From: Iris pallida
Taxonomy: Eukaryota > Streptophyta > Magnoliopsida > Asparagales > Iridaceae
NCBI GenBank assembly: GCA_029216955.1
Contig: JANAVB010002199.1
Span: 17,804,053-17,868,052, forward strand
Length of the DNA: 64,000 bases
Direction of reading: 5' to 3'
In this document: positions 12,557-24,264 of the stretch, piece by piece
Numbering within the stretch: position 1 is the stretch's first letter
How the letters are laid out: the number at the start of each line of letters is the position of its first letter
Made by a program: the position numbers and the translations under genes
Notes under the pieces: generated by a model
The model's input: the letters and a program-made list of their open reading frames with translations, nothing else
The model's database searches: none
What the model was told of the DNA's origin: nothing

Positions 12557-13796
12557 TAAAGGCAAACACAAGTTATTCAAAAGAACTCTTTATTGATATT
12601 GAATACAAGATTACATTGGTGGACGCAAGGCCAAATTACAAGTCTCTCGTGCTCACTTTTCTCTCATTTTATAATTCACTCTGCTCTCTCTCATCTCTCG
12701 ATACAATACTTGAATCCAGCGGAAGCTTCGGAAGGCGATGTCCATACATTATGTCCCGTATAAGTCTTGACATCACGCGACCGCACGCTTCGAATCGCCA
12801 AGGAACTCTGTGCCTCGACGCCTCCAAGTGAGCTCCGCGCCACGCGCTTCTACCTGTACCTGCACATGAAATACTGTGTGGGTGTCAGTACTCAACTGTA
12901 CTGGTGGAGTGAGCTCCTCGCTCACCCATACAAAATCGATACGTTCATTTACTTTGTGCATCTTACAAGTCCCTTCACGATTGTCTTTCTAATCTTGCCT
13001 TAGGATCCATTTTAGAACAAGACGTCTCGTCCTATACTTAACAATGCAACGACAAGGTCGTGCAACGACGGGGTCGTGCCATGCCAACGTGCATTCAACT
13101 TATTCGAGATAGCGCTTCTCCGAGGAGCAACTCATGCGAACTCGGCCGTGCCAAGACTTGTCCGTGCTTCAAGATAAGGTCGTGTCTAACGACTCCCTAA
13201 CTTAGCCAACTTTTACATTACGGTCCTTTCGACTTAAAGCGATGGCACTTGACTTAACTTATGCAAACTTAGGTCAACAATGCCGATACGCGAAAGCCTT
13301 GCTTAGTGCCGAAGCACGTGTCTTGCTGACATAAGCTATAACTCATTCCTTCCGTGCTGATACAAGGCTGGCACTAACGGGATTACATCTTACTAACTTG
13401 ATACATGTCGTGCTAGACTGTCTCATGTTTCGACCGACGTCGTGCTAGTACTTGACGCTATCCAAAGGCAAATATGCGGATTGCCGCTCTCACCGACACA
13501 ACTATATGAGTGGTCACTAGCAATGTCAATCTATCTTGGACTGGCTCAGGGATATTGGACCGTCCCTCCGCGGGTAGCTAGCCCCGGAGGTGCCGAATCT
13601 CCCATGCAATTATCCAGCATCCTACCTTGAGCCGCAACGCGCTTCTCCCGGGATGACATAATCCCGGTGCCCCGACGATCATTCGAGAAGACTACACCTT
13701 GTCGACAAGTTATCCAATGACCATGCAAGTCTCAACTCGATCTATCCAGTCCTTCCTTAACATAACCATGCTTTCCTTCTATCTGTCGAGACTCCC

Positions 13797-13976
13797 AAGC
13801 CGTGGGACCGATCTCGTGTGTTTCCTTTCAAGACATAGCAAGACTCCCAAGCCGCGGGACCGATCTCGTGTACGGGACTTATCATGACTAAGCGAGACTC
13901 CCAAGCCGCGGGACCGATCTCGTGTGCGGGACTTATCAAGACTAAGCGAGACTCCCAAGTAGCGGGACCGATCTCG
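13797..13976. repeat. 54-bp tandem repeat in LTR of F (copy 1)
   Basis: Three units plus a partial fourth, each beginning CGAGACTCCCAAGCCGCGGG and followed by ACCGATCTCG. Within a unit CGAGA and TCTCG are inverted around a CCGCGG core, so each unit can fold. The array is matched in the other LTR at 31801-31990. Confidence 0.85.
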
Positions 13977-14354
13977 ACGACAACCAGTCGCGTGGACTTC
14001 CTTTTTTGTGGCAAGCTTTTTACTAAACCGACCGTAGCTCGTGCCTTAGACAGACCTGGTTCTCTAGGCGATACAAACGCTCAAGTCATATACTTTATAA
14101 GACGAGCCTTGTTCTCAAGGGACTACGCGACTTGACAACCGCAGATAGAGCAGGACAGTGCTAGAAATGGCTTTGATAGCCCAACACAATTCTTGTCTAA
14201 CTTATTCGGGCAACGAATCGACGAGCAAAGGCTATACCGAGCTTTGCATCGAGGGAACGTGCCATGCACGGGGTCGACTTGAACAACCAAGTTCGTGCCT
14301 AGGCTTAAGCCAACAGCCGTGTAAGACGACTTAACTTGCGGGACGTGCGAAGGC

Positions 14355-14540
14355 TATGCCAAGCCTTAGACGACGGGACCGTGCATACATTTTCAAGCAT
14401 TCATGCGGTGACGCCTATGACTTAGGTCAATACAAGCGTTGGGGGAAAACAACGGGACCGTGCATGCTTTTCAAGCATTCAAGCGGGCGACGCCTATGAC
14501 TTAGGCTTATTCGAGTGTCGGGGCAACTTAGCAACTCAAG
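14355..14540. repeat. Tandem duplication of about 88 bp in LTR of F
   Basis: Two units, each with ACGGGACCGTGCAT, then TTTTCAAGCATTCA and GACGCCTATGACTTAGG. The other LTR carries the same pair at about 32385-32540. Confidence 0.75.
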
Positions 14541-14896
14541 CCAACTTCCTTCTCCCAAGCCACGGGAACGAAGGATCGAGTGTCATTTGAAAGCACGCTG
14601 AATACACTTCTAAGACGACCGTGGGACCTTTTCCAAGTTCTAAGACATTCCGATGGGTCGGGATTATTCCCTTAGCTATGTGCGTTCGCAGCTTTTATGT
14701 TTATCCTACTTGTGCAAGTTGAAAATATGCGAGTTATTAAGTTAAGGCTAAGATGAGGCGCGTTCACCGAAACTACCCCACCTGTGCGAGGAGTCGCTTC
14801 GAACGAGCGAGCCTTCGAGCAGCCATTGCCAGGCTAAGTCCGAACGCTGTCGGCGTTTCGATTCCTCTAATTGAATTTGCGGGACGGGGCACTACA

Positions 14897-15641
14897 ACAT
14901 ACATAACTCAGAACAAGTCTCGTCCTCGAGACTTTCCTGAATGCAAGCCATCCTACCATTTCTATGGCCAAGACTTAATTGTACACATTCCGCCTACGCG
15001 TTCCTTCGATTCTGAGCCACGCTCGTACGACTATCAATCCTTTCCTTTAACTTGATTTTAAATCCTTGACACTTTCCATTCCTCAAGTCTCGTTTGAATT
15101 CAACGTGTCACTTGGTTGGATCGTGCACGCATTCCAAGCGTCCCCAAAATACATGCATTCACCAAATCGCATGATAGAGAATTCATCATTCTTACTCGAG
15201 TTGCATCATGCAGATAATCAAACGTCTCTGAAATATATGTATGTCAGCCGAGTCTCGTGAGCAGGATTTTCTATTCTTGATTCACTCTTTTAATCCACGC
15301 CAATCCTCAAGATCAATATTTCGATTGCTAACAATTGAAACAGGGCGTCTCGCCTATCCGCTAGGCTATTTCTCAAGGCTAAGTCAATGTCAGGATTGGA
15401 ATCATAGTTCCCCAACAACAACGCCAACACTGACCCTAATCCTAGGGTCAAACCAAGGTCGATAGTACGAGATTTTTTACCCAAGCTCGCGTCACTCAGA
15501 TTTCTAAACATCGAGCACGATCACCTATTCACATCAATGCATTCGTTGCGCGTATTCGAATCCATTCAAATCACCAATTCTAACCAATTCATGTATTCGA
15601 TCACGAGATCATCTAGTTCGACAATATGTTGTGCCCCAATC
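14897..15641 (-). mobile_element. Element F internal region, 3' part, with pre-LTR hairpin
   Basis: This is the left piece of the non-coding interior of F. The rest is 28732-30402, on the other side of nested element B. Read on the minus strand, AAGTCTCGAGGACGAGACTT at 14915-14934 forms an 8-bp stem with an AGGA loop just before the LTR start. The run between hairpin and LTR is not purine-rich. No gag or pol similarity is visible. Confidence 0.7.
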
Positions 15642-15646
15642 CCGTG
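15642..15646. repeat. Target-site duplication of B, left (CCGTG)
   Basis: CCGTG directly precedes the LTR start at 15647 and recurs at 28727-28731 directly after the other LTR end. Five bases is the usual size for Ty3/gypsy integrases. Confidence 0.9.
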
Positions 15647-17340
15647 TGTAGTGTCCCGCTCCTAGCGGTTCACTATGTAAGGCTTGTGGCTTGGCTAACT
15701 CGGTCGGAACCGAGTATTGGGGAAACTTATCGTCGGCATCGAATCGATCACGGACAAGTGCATAAGAACCTTTCCAACTAATGGATTGGTTTCTCTTAAA
15801 ATACGTCCAAGTGTTTTCTCTGGATGTTTTGCTGCTGGTTTTGTTGCTTGGTTTTGATGGATGCTTTTCTGAATAATTTTTGATGATTTGATTCCTGCCC
15901 ATTTTTATCGATTTGCATAGCATTCATTCTTGAGAATTCTGAGAGAAGAGAACACTACGAGATGGATTATTAACCAAACTTTTGGTGCCAATGCAGACTG
16001 ACGCATGACGGAAGCCTAAGCGTGCAAGTGTTCCTCTCTCTCGACGATTCTCTAATTTGGTGAGTGTGGATCTCTGTGGTGGTATTGTCCCTCTCGCTAT
16101 TCCTTTATGCCAACTAAATAATTGTCTTGCAACATCCGTTGATCGATATCAAGATGCTAATGCCACAAGTCAATACCACTAAGATGCTAGAGATCGTACA
16201 TTGAAATGAATTGATTACACTGCAATAAACTGAACATTGAACTGAAATGAATTGATGCCTATAATGATGGTTATGAAATGCTAAGAATGATCATGTTGCC
16301 TATTACTTCAAATATTCTATGCACACTGTGTATATCGAGTCGAACACACATTCGCCTGACCAAGGACAACTTGTATACAAGGATTGAGCAATAATTTCCT
16401 CGAACGGTACAGGGGCGCCGGTACCGATTCGACCTAGGAGGAAATAATGAAGTGCTTTGGAGAACATGAGTAATGCGAGGCATCATAGAGGCTAGCTCCC
16501 TACTGTGCTGTCATCTCATTATCTTGAAGTCCCAAATGCAAATGAATGAATGAAAAGAGTCCATATGGTTTAACAACACCAGTGGTCACATCGTGGGAAT
16601 GTATGCTAATCAATGTCTTATGCAGGGGCGGTAAGTATATTATTATTATCCTGTATCTTATGCAGAAAAGCTGGATTCGGCCAATGGTAAATTAAACATG
16701 TTTTTATGAACTACCATGTCATTTGAATTGTGATTTACTCTAAATGTTGCATGTCTCTAATAAGTTCATACCTTTAAAATGCTTATCATTAATAAAATGT
16801 TGGTTTAGCTGAGTGGGCCAACGGGGCTCACCAGCGCATTGTTATAATGTACTGACCCCTCCTCCACAGGTACTGGAGAAGGCTCGGGCGCACATCGCAA
16901 CTAAAGCTTTCTGAACTGTTGTTTCCTTTCAAGTTATTTTCCCTAAAGACGCACAAAGTATTGCGGAGATTTCAAAGATAGCTGCTTATATTTCAAAGTA
17001 CTAAAGGGGCATGATGTATGGAACGGGAAATTATTTCATGCCAGCCTATCAGTTGTACTTCTTTTCATGAATCAATGTAGCTGAAAAGGCATTTCAAATA
17101 TTATCGAGAAAAGTTATATTCTGACTACAATCATCAATAAAATGAATATTTTTCTTCCTATTCTGCTTACTCAATGTTTTCGCAACTGTGGCTTATTTTT
17201 CAAATGTGATGAAATGATATAAATGTGCATGTTCTAGCCTTGTACAAGTGCAACTCCAGACTTGTACGACATCATGCCTTAGCGAGGACGATCGATTCGG
17301 CGTGAATCGAAGCAAAGAGAGCGATTCCTCGAATCGGGGC
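15647..17340 (+). mobile_element. Element B, 5' LTR
   Basis: Starts TGTAGTGTCCCGCTCC and matches 27027-28726. It stops at GAATCGGGGC; the final GTGACA, the spacer and the first part of the initiator-Met primer site are missing, leaving AGAGCACGG at 17341. The first 90 bases differ from the other LTR at about five positions, all transitions, as expected of methylated DNA decaying by deamination. Confidence 0.92.
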
Positions 17341-17510
17341 AGAGCACGGTTTCACTTCCTCGGATTTCAAAAATAAATGTTTCAAAAAGGAAGTCTTGAT
17401 GCAAATTTTCTCGATTGATGGTGTCGATAGCGCTGGCATGAAATAATGTTCCATACAATAAGCCCATAAATATTTTATGAGTGCTAATAGAATTATTTCT
17501 TTGTTGTAGA

Positions 17511-18740
17511 ATGACCAAGGGTGATAGCACAAAGACGAATTCATCGTCTGACCCAATTGAGAAACTGATTAAACAAATGGAGGCTCAGAGGAAGCAGAGC
17601 GAAGCTCAACATCGCGCGCTTCAAGAGCAACTGCACTATCAGTTTCAGGAGCAGCTAGATGCTCAACAAAAACAAGTGGATAGTCTAACTCAGATTGTCA
17701 CCAAGCTGTCGGCCGATTCCAATGTTTCTGCAAAGGCCACAGCAACCGAGATCGTAGAAGTGCCGGCAGAGAAACCTGAAACGCCGACACGAAAGAGGAC
17801 GAGCTTCAAGTTCTCTGAATTTAAGAGCTGCGACCCGCCTGAGTTTAACGGAAGAGAGAAGCCAGATGAGGTGATGGGCTTCTTGAATACACTGGAGGGC
17901 TATTTTTGAATGTTGGATATACAGGGCAGTAAGAGAGTGGAGTGTACCACTGTACTACTTCATCTCAAGGCCTACGAATGGTAGATTTCTCAGAGACAGG
18001 CACTTTGCAAAAATAGTCAGGACATGAAGATGTCTTGGGAGGCCTTCAAGCAGGCTTTCATTACCCAATTCATTCCACCTGCTGTCCGTCAACAAAAAGA
18101 GAATGAGTTCATTGCACTTCGGCAGGGCAGTATGTCAGTAGAGGACTGCGAGACAGAGTTTTTGAAGAGAGTCGCATTCACTGGGTACATAGTACCGAAT
18201 GACGACGCCAAGCGAGGAAGATTTGTGCAAGGCTTGAATGAGGGCCTAGAGCGAGATGTGCTAAGTCAAAAATGTACGTCTTACCGGGAGGCGTACGAGA
18301 TAGCTCTCGAGATGGAAAGATTTCATAAGCCGGCTAGTCGTGAGACAATGAAGAGCAACCAAGGACTCAATAATCAGAAATGACCTTGGTCTGCTAGCAG
18401 GAACGACGTACCTAAGCGTCACAATACTGGAGACAATAGGGGGTCTCAACATACAGAACGTTGTAAATCATGCAACCGTTGGGGACATCGATCTGAAGAT
18501 TGTCGGGTTAAGTGTTTCAAATGTGGCAAACAGGGCCATAAGGAAGCTGACTGCAGAAATAGAGGAGGGAATCAGTATCCTCCTCGTGGGCAGAATCATA
18601 ACAATCCGTATCGTGGGCATAACAACAATCATAACCGGGGCCAATATAACAACCAGCATCGTGGCGAAGCACCTCCAGCCTTACCGGCTCCAGCTGGGAA
18701 TGCACCGAATCAACAAGGTGGGCAAGCAAGGGTTTATGCC
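17511..18740 (+). pseudogene. gag: Element B gag (three in-frame stops)
   Basis: The capsid and nucleocapsid part of the B polyprotein, starting at the ATG at 17511, about 170 bases after the LTR. An N-terminal Gln-rich coiled-coil-like segment is followed by the retrotransposon Gag core (WEAFKQAFITQFIPP through EGLERDVL), then two zinc knuckles of CX2CX4HX4C form (CKSCNRWGHRSEDC, CFKCGKQGHKEADC). One frame runs throughout, broken by TGA 17907-17909, TAG 17982-17984 and TGA 18381-18383. The frame continues without a break into the protease. Gag would form the cytoplasmic particle; this copy cannot make it whole. Confidence 0.88.
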
Positions 18741-19446
18741 TTGACTCAGGCAGAGGCCCAGACCGCGGAGAATGTTATAACAGGTACGTTGCTATATAAA
18801 GGCACACCTGCAAGAGTACTTTTTGATTCTGGCGCTACTCATTGTTTTATCTCTTCTGATTTTGCAACGAAAAATAAATTTTGTATGACTCAACTAAAGA
18901 CAACTTTGTGTGTTAGCACTCCTTCGGGAGTAGATATGCCTGCAACTTTGATTTGCAGGGACGGCTATATTAAAATTGGAGGCAAGACTTTATCTCTGGA
19001 TGCAATTGTAATCGACATCAAAGAGTACGATATCATCTTGGGAGTGGACTGGCTCAGCGCTTGTCATGCAACAATTGACTGTGCGGATAAGAGAGTTGTG
19101 TTTCGCCTAACCGGAGAAACAGAGTTCTCTTACTCGTGCGGCTCGGCGTTCCAAGGACCCATGGTAATATCGGCAGTTACAGCAAGGCACATGTTGTACT
19201 CAGGGTGTGAAGGGTTCCTTACTTCTGTTTTTGACACTCAAATGAAGGGTGTAGATTCGAATCAGACCGAGATTATGGCAGAGTTTTCCGATGTGTTTCC
19301 GGACGAGATACTTGGGATGCCGCCGGATAGAGAAATTGAATTCACAATTGATACATTTCCGGATACTCGTCTGATATCAAAAGCGCCGTACAGGATGGCT
19401 CCGACAGAATTGAAGGAACTAAAGGTGCAGCTACAAGAATTACTAG
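18741..19446 (+). pseudogene. pol: Element B protease and start of pol, cut by C
   Basis: An aspartic protease domain with the active-site motif LFDSGATHCF, and the second conserved block DIILGVDWLS further on, followed by the linker into RT. The reading frame is that of gag. It is interrupted after the ACTAG at 19442-19446 by element C. The frame resumes on the far side at 24265 in the same phase once one ACTAG copy is discounted, so C entered a coding sequence that was still collinear. Confidence 0.9.
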
Positions 19447-22400
19447 TGTAACACCCAGTTTCTGAAATGAGGGTAATTTTGAAATTTTGTATTTAAATTA
19501 TTTAATTATGGTTTTAAATTTAATAATATGATTTTTGGTGATTTTTAATAATTTTAAAACTATTTAAATCATGACTTGTGATTTGGTGTGCAGCTAGTGA
19601 AGCCGTAGTGACTGCCTGCCCTAGAGCCTAACCATGTGGGTAGAGATTTTGTTTATTACATTTAGCTTGAGGATATTGGTTATCTTGAATTTATTTAAAA
19701 TTATTATAATTATTTGGAATTAATATATACTATATTAAATGGTGTGATTTAATATTATTTAATTGATTGCCATGTGATTGTTAGTAGCCCCAACCTAGAA
19801 TTGACCTAACCTAGGTTAGTCCTAGTTAGTCATGGTTAGACTAAGTTAGAAATTGAGTTGGTCATGGTTAGTCTTGACTAGTTAGAATGACTAGGTTGCA
19901 ACTTGATTAAGGGGCACCTTGATTAACCCTTGAATAACTAGATGGGATGAGAGCCCTTAGATTGATTCTCTAAAACCCTAATCCTAGTATTGATGACAGC
20001 CACATAGGGCACCTATCCCTATAAAATCTCTCTTGAAACTTGTGCCTCTTTCCACTCTTTCCACCATTCTAAGAACAAGGTTTGTTTTCTTGAAATTTCT
20101 TCATAGTTTATTCATTAATGGTCCATTTTCATTGAGACTTCTTCCATAGTGATCTAAATTTCTTTCCCCTACTGTTCATGGAGGATAATCTCAGGTTTGG
20201 GCCAATTTGAAGCCATTGGCTAGCTAGAGGAGATCTCATTTTGGGGCTTTTCCTTGTGAAGGAACACACCTAGGTAACTTTCCATTCCCTCCACCAAATC
20301 TCGATTTCCTTGCATGGTTAGGAAGCCCTAGGTTCCCTCTCTCTGTTGGTATAGGCATTGTTAGGGTTCGTGTCCAATACGTGCCCGTATCGGACACGTA
20401 TCAGTGATGTGTGCTAGTGTTTGACGAAATGCCCCAATGGGTATTTCGATTTGTTTTTATGGAAGTCTTTGAATAGGAAGTGTCTATTTGATGTGGCTTA
20501 CACGATTCTAGGGTTCTGAGTTTGTTTCAGTATCGTGTCAAGTCGTTTTGACACTGGTGCACGCGCGGTTGGACACGCGCGCGCGGCCTGGGCGCATCCC
20601 CTGCTACTCGGGGCTCAGGTAGGACACGACATGGGTTCATTCGATACGAAACTTGGTGAACACGAGGGGGCATGCACTGACATCATGCCCCCAAAGTTTT
20701 ATTGGGTCTCGTGTGGGGGTTAGAGAGAAATTCGTCGTGCATCGATATTGCACTGTTCTGCGCACTGATGATTTAAGCCACTGATACGGCTTAAAATATC
20801 GGACACACGACACCGTGGACACATTACAGGCTTTTGGACACTTGCACCTAGACCTAACCTAGGTGTGGACACGATCACGAGTCCTAGTTTGTGTCGTGTC
20901 GTGTCCACGAGTGAGGTGAACACGTGCACGACACTGTGTTCTGATTTTGTCTGTGTGTGTGCACTATTTTGAATTTAATTGCGTTGGACACATTTGTGTC
21001 CACTTTTGTGGACACGAACCATTTGTGTAGTATGTGTACATTGTGTTTATCTATTACCCACCACTGTTTTATTATTTTTGATTGATCTTATTGATTACTC
21101 TCGATTTCCCATTTCTTTTACTGAAACCTAGTGTCAGTCCATTCATGTTCCTGTCCAATTTTCAAAATTGAGATTTGCCATCTTATTAAACCCATTTAAC
21201 ACTGTTTATTACATATAATTAAATGCATAACATGCTCTCCTATGTGTATCCTAACTGGGTGTCAAATTTGGACTGATTTGGATGTGTGTTCTTCATAAAA
21301 ACTGAGATTGAAGGGTAAGTGAAAATTGTTTTTTTTTCATATGATTGAGTCACTGATTTGATGGTAAAACTGAGATTTCAGTCTTGAATGATTGAGTTTG
21401 ATTTCAATATTAATGTTAATAACTGAGCTCTTGGGCTGTTTTGGTATTTTAAGTTGGTTGATGGTTAAATTTCCATTCCCCTATTATACTAAACTGTGAA
21501 CTGTCCATAGTATCCCAAATTTTTCCAGATTTTCGAAAATGAGACTTGTCATTAATTTCTACCTATTAAACACTGTTATTTACTTGTTTTTAAGACCCTA
21601 ATATGTACACACATGTGGATCCTAAGTGTGTGTCAAAATTTGATTGATTTAGATGAGTTTTGGACTTGAAATCTGAGTTTTAAATCAAGAGTTAGAATGT
21701 CCAACTGTTTTACTGAGATGGGTTAAATGTATTGAGATTATGTTGCCTTCAATGATTTTTCCCATTCCTATATCACTGCTTGCACTCTCATGTCACTGCA
21801 ACTCTTCACACACCATGTTCTGAACTTGTTTGACACTGGACACATGTTAGACACTATGTATCATTCACACACAGGTTCACCCTATTCCTGAGAACACTAC
21901 AATGTTTCCCCATGCCTCTCACCTGAACTCTCATATCACAACACACATAATTTCTTCCTGTCAACTGTTTACACACACAAACCTGTGTTCTAACACACAT
22001 AGCCTAGTTAACTGGCACCAGAGAACTACAACCCCTGTCCTTGACTGTAAACTAAGTTTTTTCCCTTTTGTGTATTAATCTGAGAATTGCACTGATTTTC
22101 CTTTTGACACAACATACAGGATATGGTTAGCTAACAGCACTGTTTTTCCTATTGTCAATTTCTATTTTTTTCCTGCTACACTGTTTTGCATTTTGACACT
22201 GAACACAGTCACCTTGGAAACCTGGGACTGACACCCTCACATTTCCTGTTCTTCCAACCCTGAGACTGGGATGAACACATAGGCACTGTCTTGGGTTGTC
22301 AAACCTGAGTATAGGCCACCCTTAGCCCATTATTACACACACACATGTGTAACAGGACACACACATATGCATTTGGCTCACACCCTCACTTTTCCTCAAC

Positions 22401-24259
22401 ATATTCACACACACTTTTATGCATCCTCTATTAATGATATTTGTTTTGTTGGTGACTGGATTCAATATAGGTTAGAGTGTTAACTGTTACAAAGCTGAAA
22501 TTGATTCTCTTCCCTTTCATTTCAAGTTCTCCTTTTTGTATTGAGTGCAGGTACATTATGTTAATGGATGAATAAATGTAGGCATCTATATGATGTATGC
22601 CATGTATATGAGTTTGTATATAAGTATAAATGTATGTATATATGAGTATATGCATATATGTGAATGCATATAGGGGTAGGAATATACATTAGATGCCATG
22701 TATAGTTAGCTAGTGTTGAACCATTCTTGCTATACACCTTCATGTATACACACAGCTTACATGCTAGTTTCCTTCTCTTATGTATAATATTGAATGTGAT
22801 GGCTTGTGTTTGGCTTGTATAGCCTTGTGATTGGTGTGTGATTGCTAGACTAGGTTTGGTTAGGCCTAGTGAGACTTGTTAGACTTGTTTAGGCTAGGAC
22901 TTGACCTAGTTTGACTAGTGTGGTTGACTAGAGTTGACCAAGTGTCAACTTTAGCCTAGTTTGACCTAGACAGCATGCAGATGCATTGTACGTTTCATAT
23001 ATCACCCTCTGTATACATCTTGACTTGTGTTGCTCTAACTAGGAGTCAGGCATCTCATCTCGGACAGTACATTTTTACAGCTATTCAGATACCAGGCGAG
23101 TACATTCTCTGATCATTTCATATCCTGCTTAGAATTATTTTCTGCAGTAGATTAATTTACTTGTACTGTCACGTTGGTCGCACGGATTGGTACTATATGG
23201 ATCCCTTCTTGAGATGTTATCCTTAGGGAGCATCAGGTACTACATGTTCTGTACGTTTCACTTACATTACGTATCATATGCTTCATTGGTTCTTTGATCA
23301 CTTACAACATATACTCTTATGATCGTAGAGTCTTCCTAGAATCCTTATCCCATTTATGGGACTGCTATGTACTACCTTCGGGGTCTATTACCTTCGGGGT
23401 CCTATTACCTTCGGGGTCCTATTACCTTCGGGGTCTTATCACCTTCGGGGTCTACCACCCTTCCGGGGCTGTTACATAGCATCATATAACATAACCTGGC
23501 TGGATCCTTGTGTATTGATTGGGGGTACGGGGGAGTATAAATAGTCATGTGAACAATTTCTAAAGTAGAATAGCCATGTACGCCTCTTTAGTATAGCCAT
23601 GTACAAATCAAGCCGTTCACATGTCGACTTTGTACTCTGAATCACTAGTCACTGGTAGCTCTTATTTATAGTAGATATTTCTATTACAGCTCTCTCTCTG
23701 TTTACATACAGCATTCTTTCAGTACCTGTATCTTACTTTACTGCATGATTATATTTTTTAACCTGCTATGAACTGTTGAGATGTACTGTGCTCGCTCCCG
23801 TCCTGACTGGACCTGTTGAAAATTTTACAGAGGATGATGAGGAACCCTGCACCCCTTACTTGGAGCTTGCCTAGATGACACTCGCGACCTGGGCCCCTAG
23901 GGAGGTTCAGGCAGCTGCTGAGGACGATACCCTGCTTAGTATAGATAGCTTACACTGTTTTTCCATTTTATGTTTAGTTGTTGTTCTTGATTCAGAGTTG
24001 TATATTTTTAGTGATGATTAGACTTGTATTTCATTTCTGTTGTACCTCAGTTGAGGATTCTCTTATCTATTTTCATTCGTGGTACATTCTACCTTAGTTT
24101 GTGATTGAGTTGTACCTCTGTGTTGGACTCCTTTTGGAGAGTATTACATGTTAGCTAGTTATAGTTCATGACCTAGAACAACGTTCTACCGCCGACACTG
24201 TGGCGTAGGCTGGGCGCTGTTACGTACTCGTACCCTCACGGTGGGTGCGGGTCGTGACA
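19447..24259 (+). mobile_element. Element C, solo LTR of 4.8 kb
   Basis: Bounded by TGTAACACCCAG (19447) and GGTGCGGGTCGTGACA (24259), with ACTAG on both sides (19442-19446, 24260-24264). I find no second copy of either end inside, no primer site, and no gag or pol similarity, so it is read as a solo LTR left by recombination. It is very long for a solo LTR. Its end is shared with 9121-11861 and, more distantly, with the LTR of A. It carries a 17-bp tandem array (23371-23471), two TTGAC-rich patches (about 19800-19900 and 22901-22965) and a CA-rich stretch around 21780-22420. An unrecognised non-coding element with short ends is the alternative. Confidence 0.8.
23371..23471. repeat. 17-bp tandem repeat in element C
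   Basis: Six units based on ATTACCTTCGGGGTCCT, the last ones degenerate. Confidence 0.9.
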
Positions 24260-24264
24260 ACTAG
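24260..24264. repeat. Target-site duplication of C, right (ACTAG)
   Basis: Matches 19442-19446 and proves the boundaries of C inside the pol gene of B. Confidence 0.92.

Larger units (their letters stand above)
12557..14896 (-). mobile_element. Element F, 3' LTR (end deleted)
   Basis: It matches 30570-32541 plus 44049-44418. On the minus strand it starts TGTAGTGCCCCGTCCC at 14896. The other end is missing: the complete copy has about 168 bp more before TGTCACGCCCC, but here the LTR stops at 12557 against the CACTA-like repeats. The expected left target duplication is lost with it. It contains two tandem arrays, 13797-13976 and about 14355-14540. Confidence 0.85.

Noticed and set aside
13797..13976. 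CRISPR-like array
   Set aside because: Regular units without unique spacers, inside a plant LTR; it is an ordinary tandem repeat.
23371..23471. Short coding repeat in element C
   Set aside because: The 17-bp unit is not a multiple of three and the frame is not conserved.
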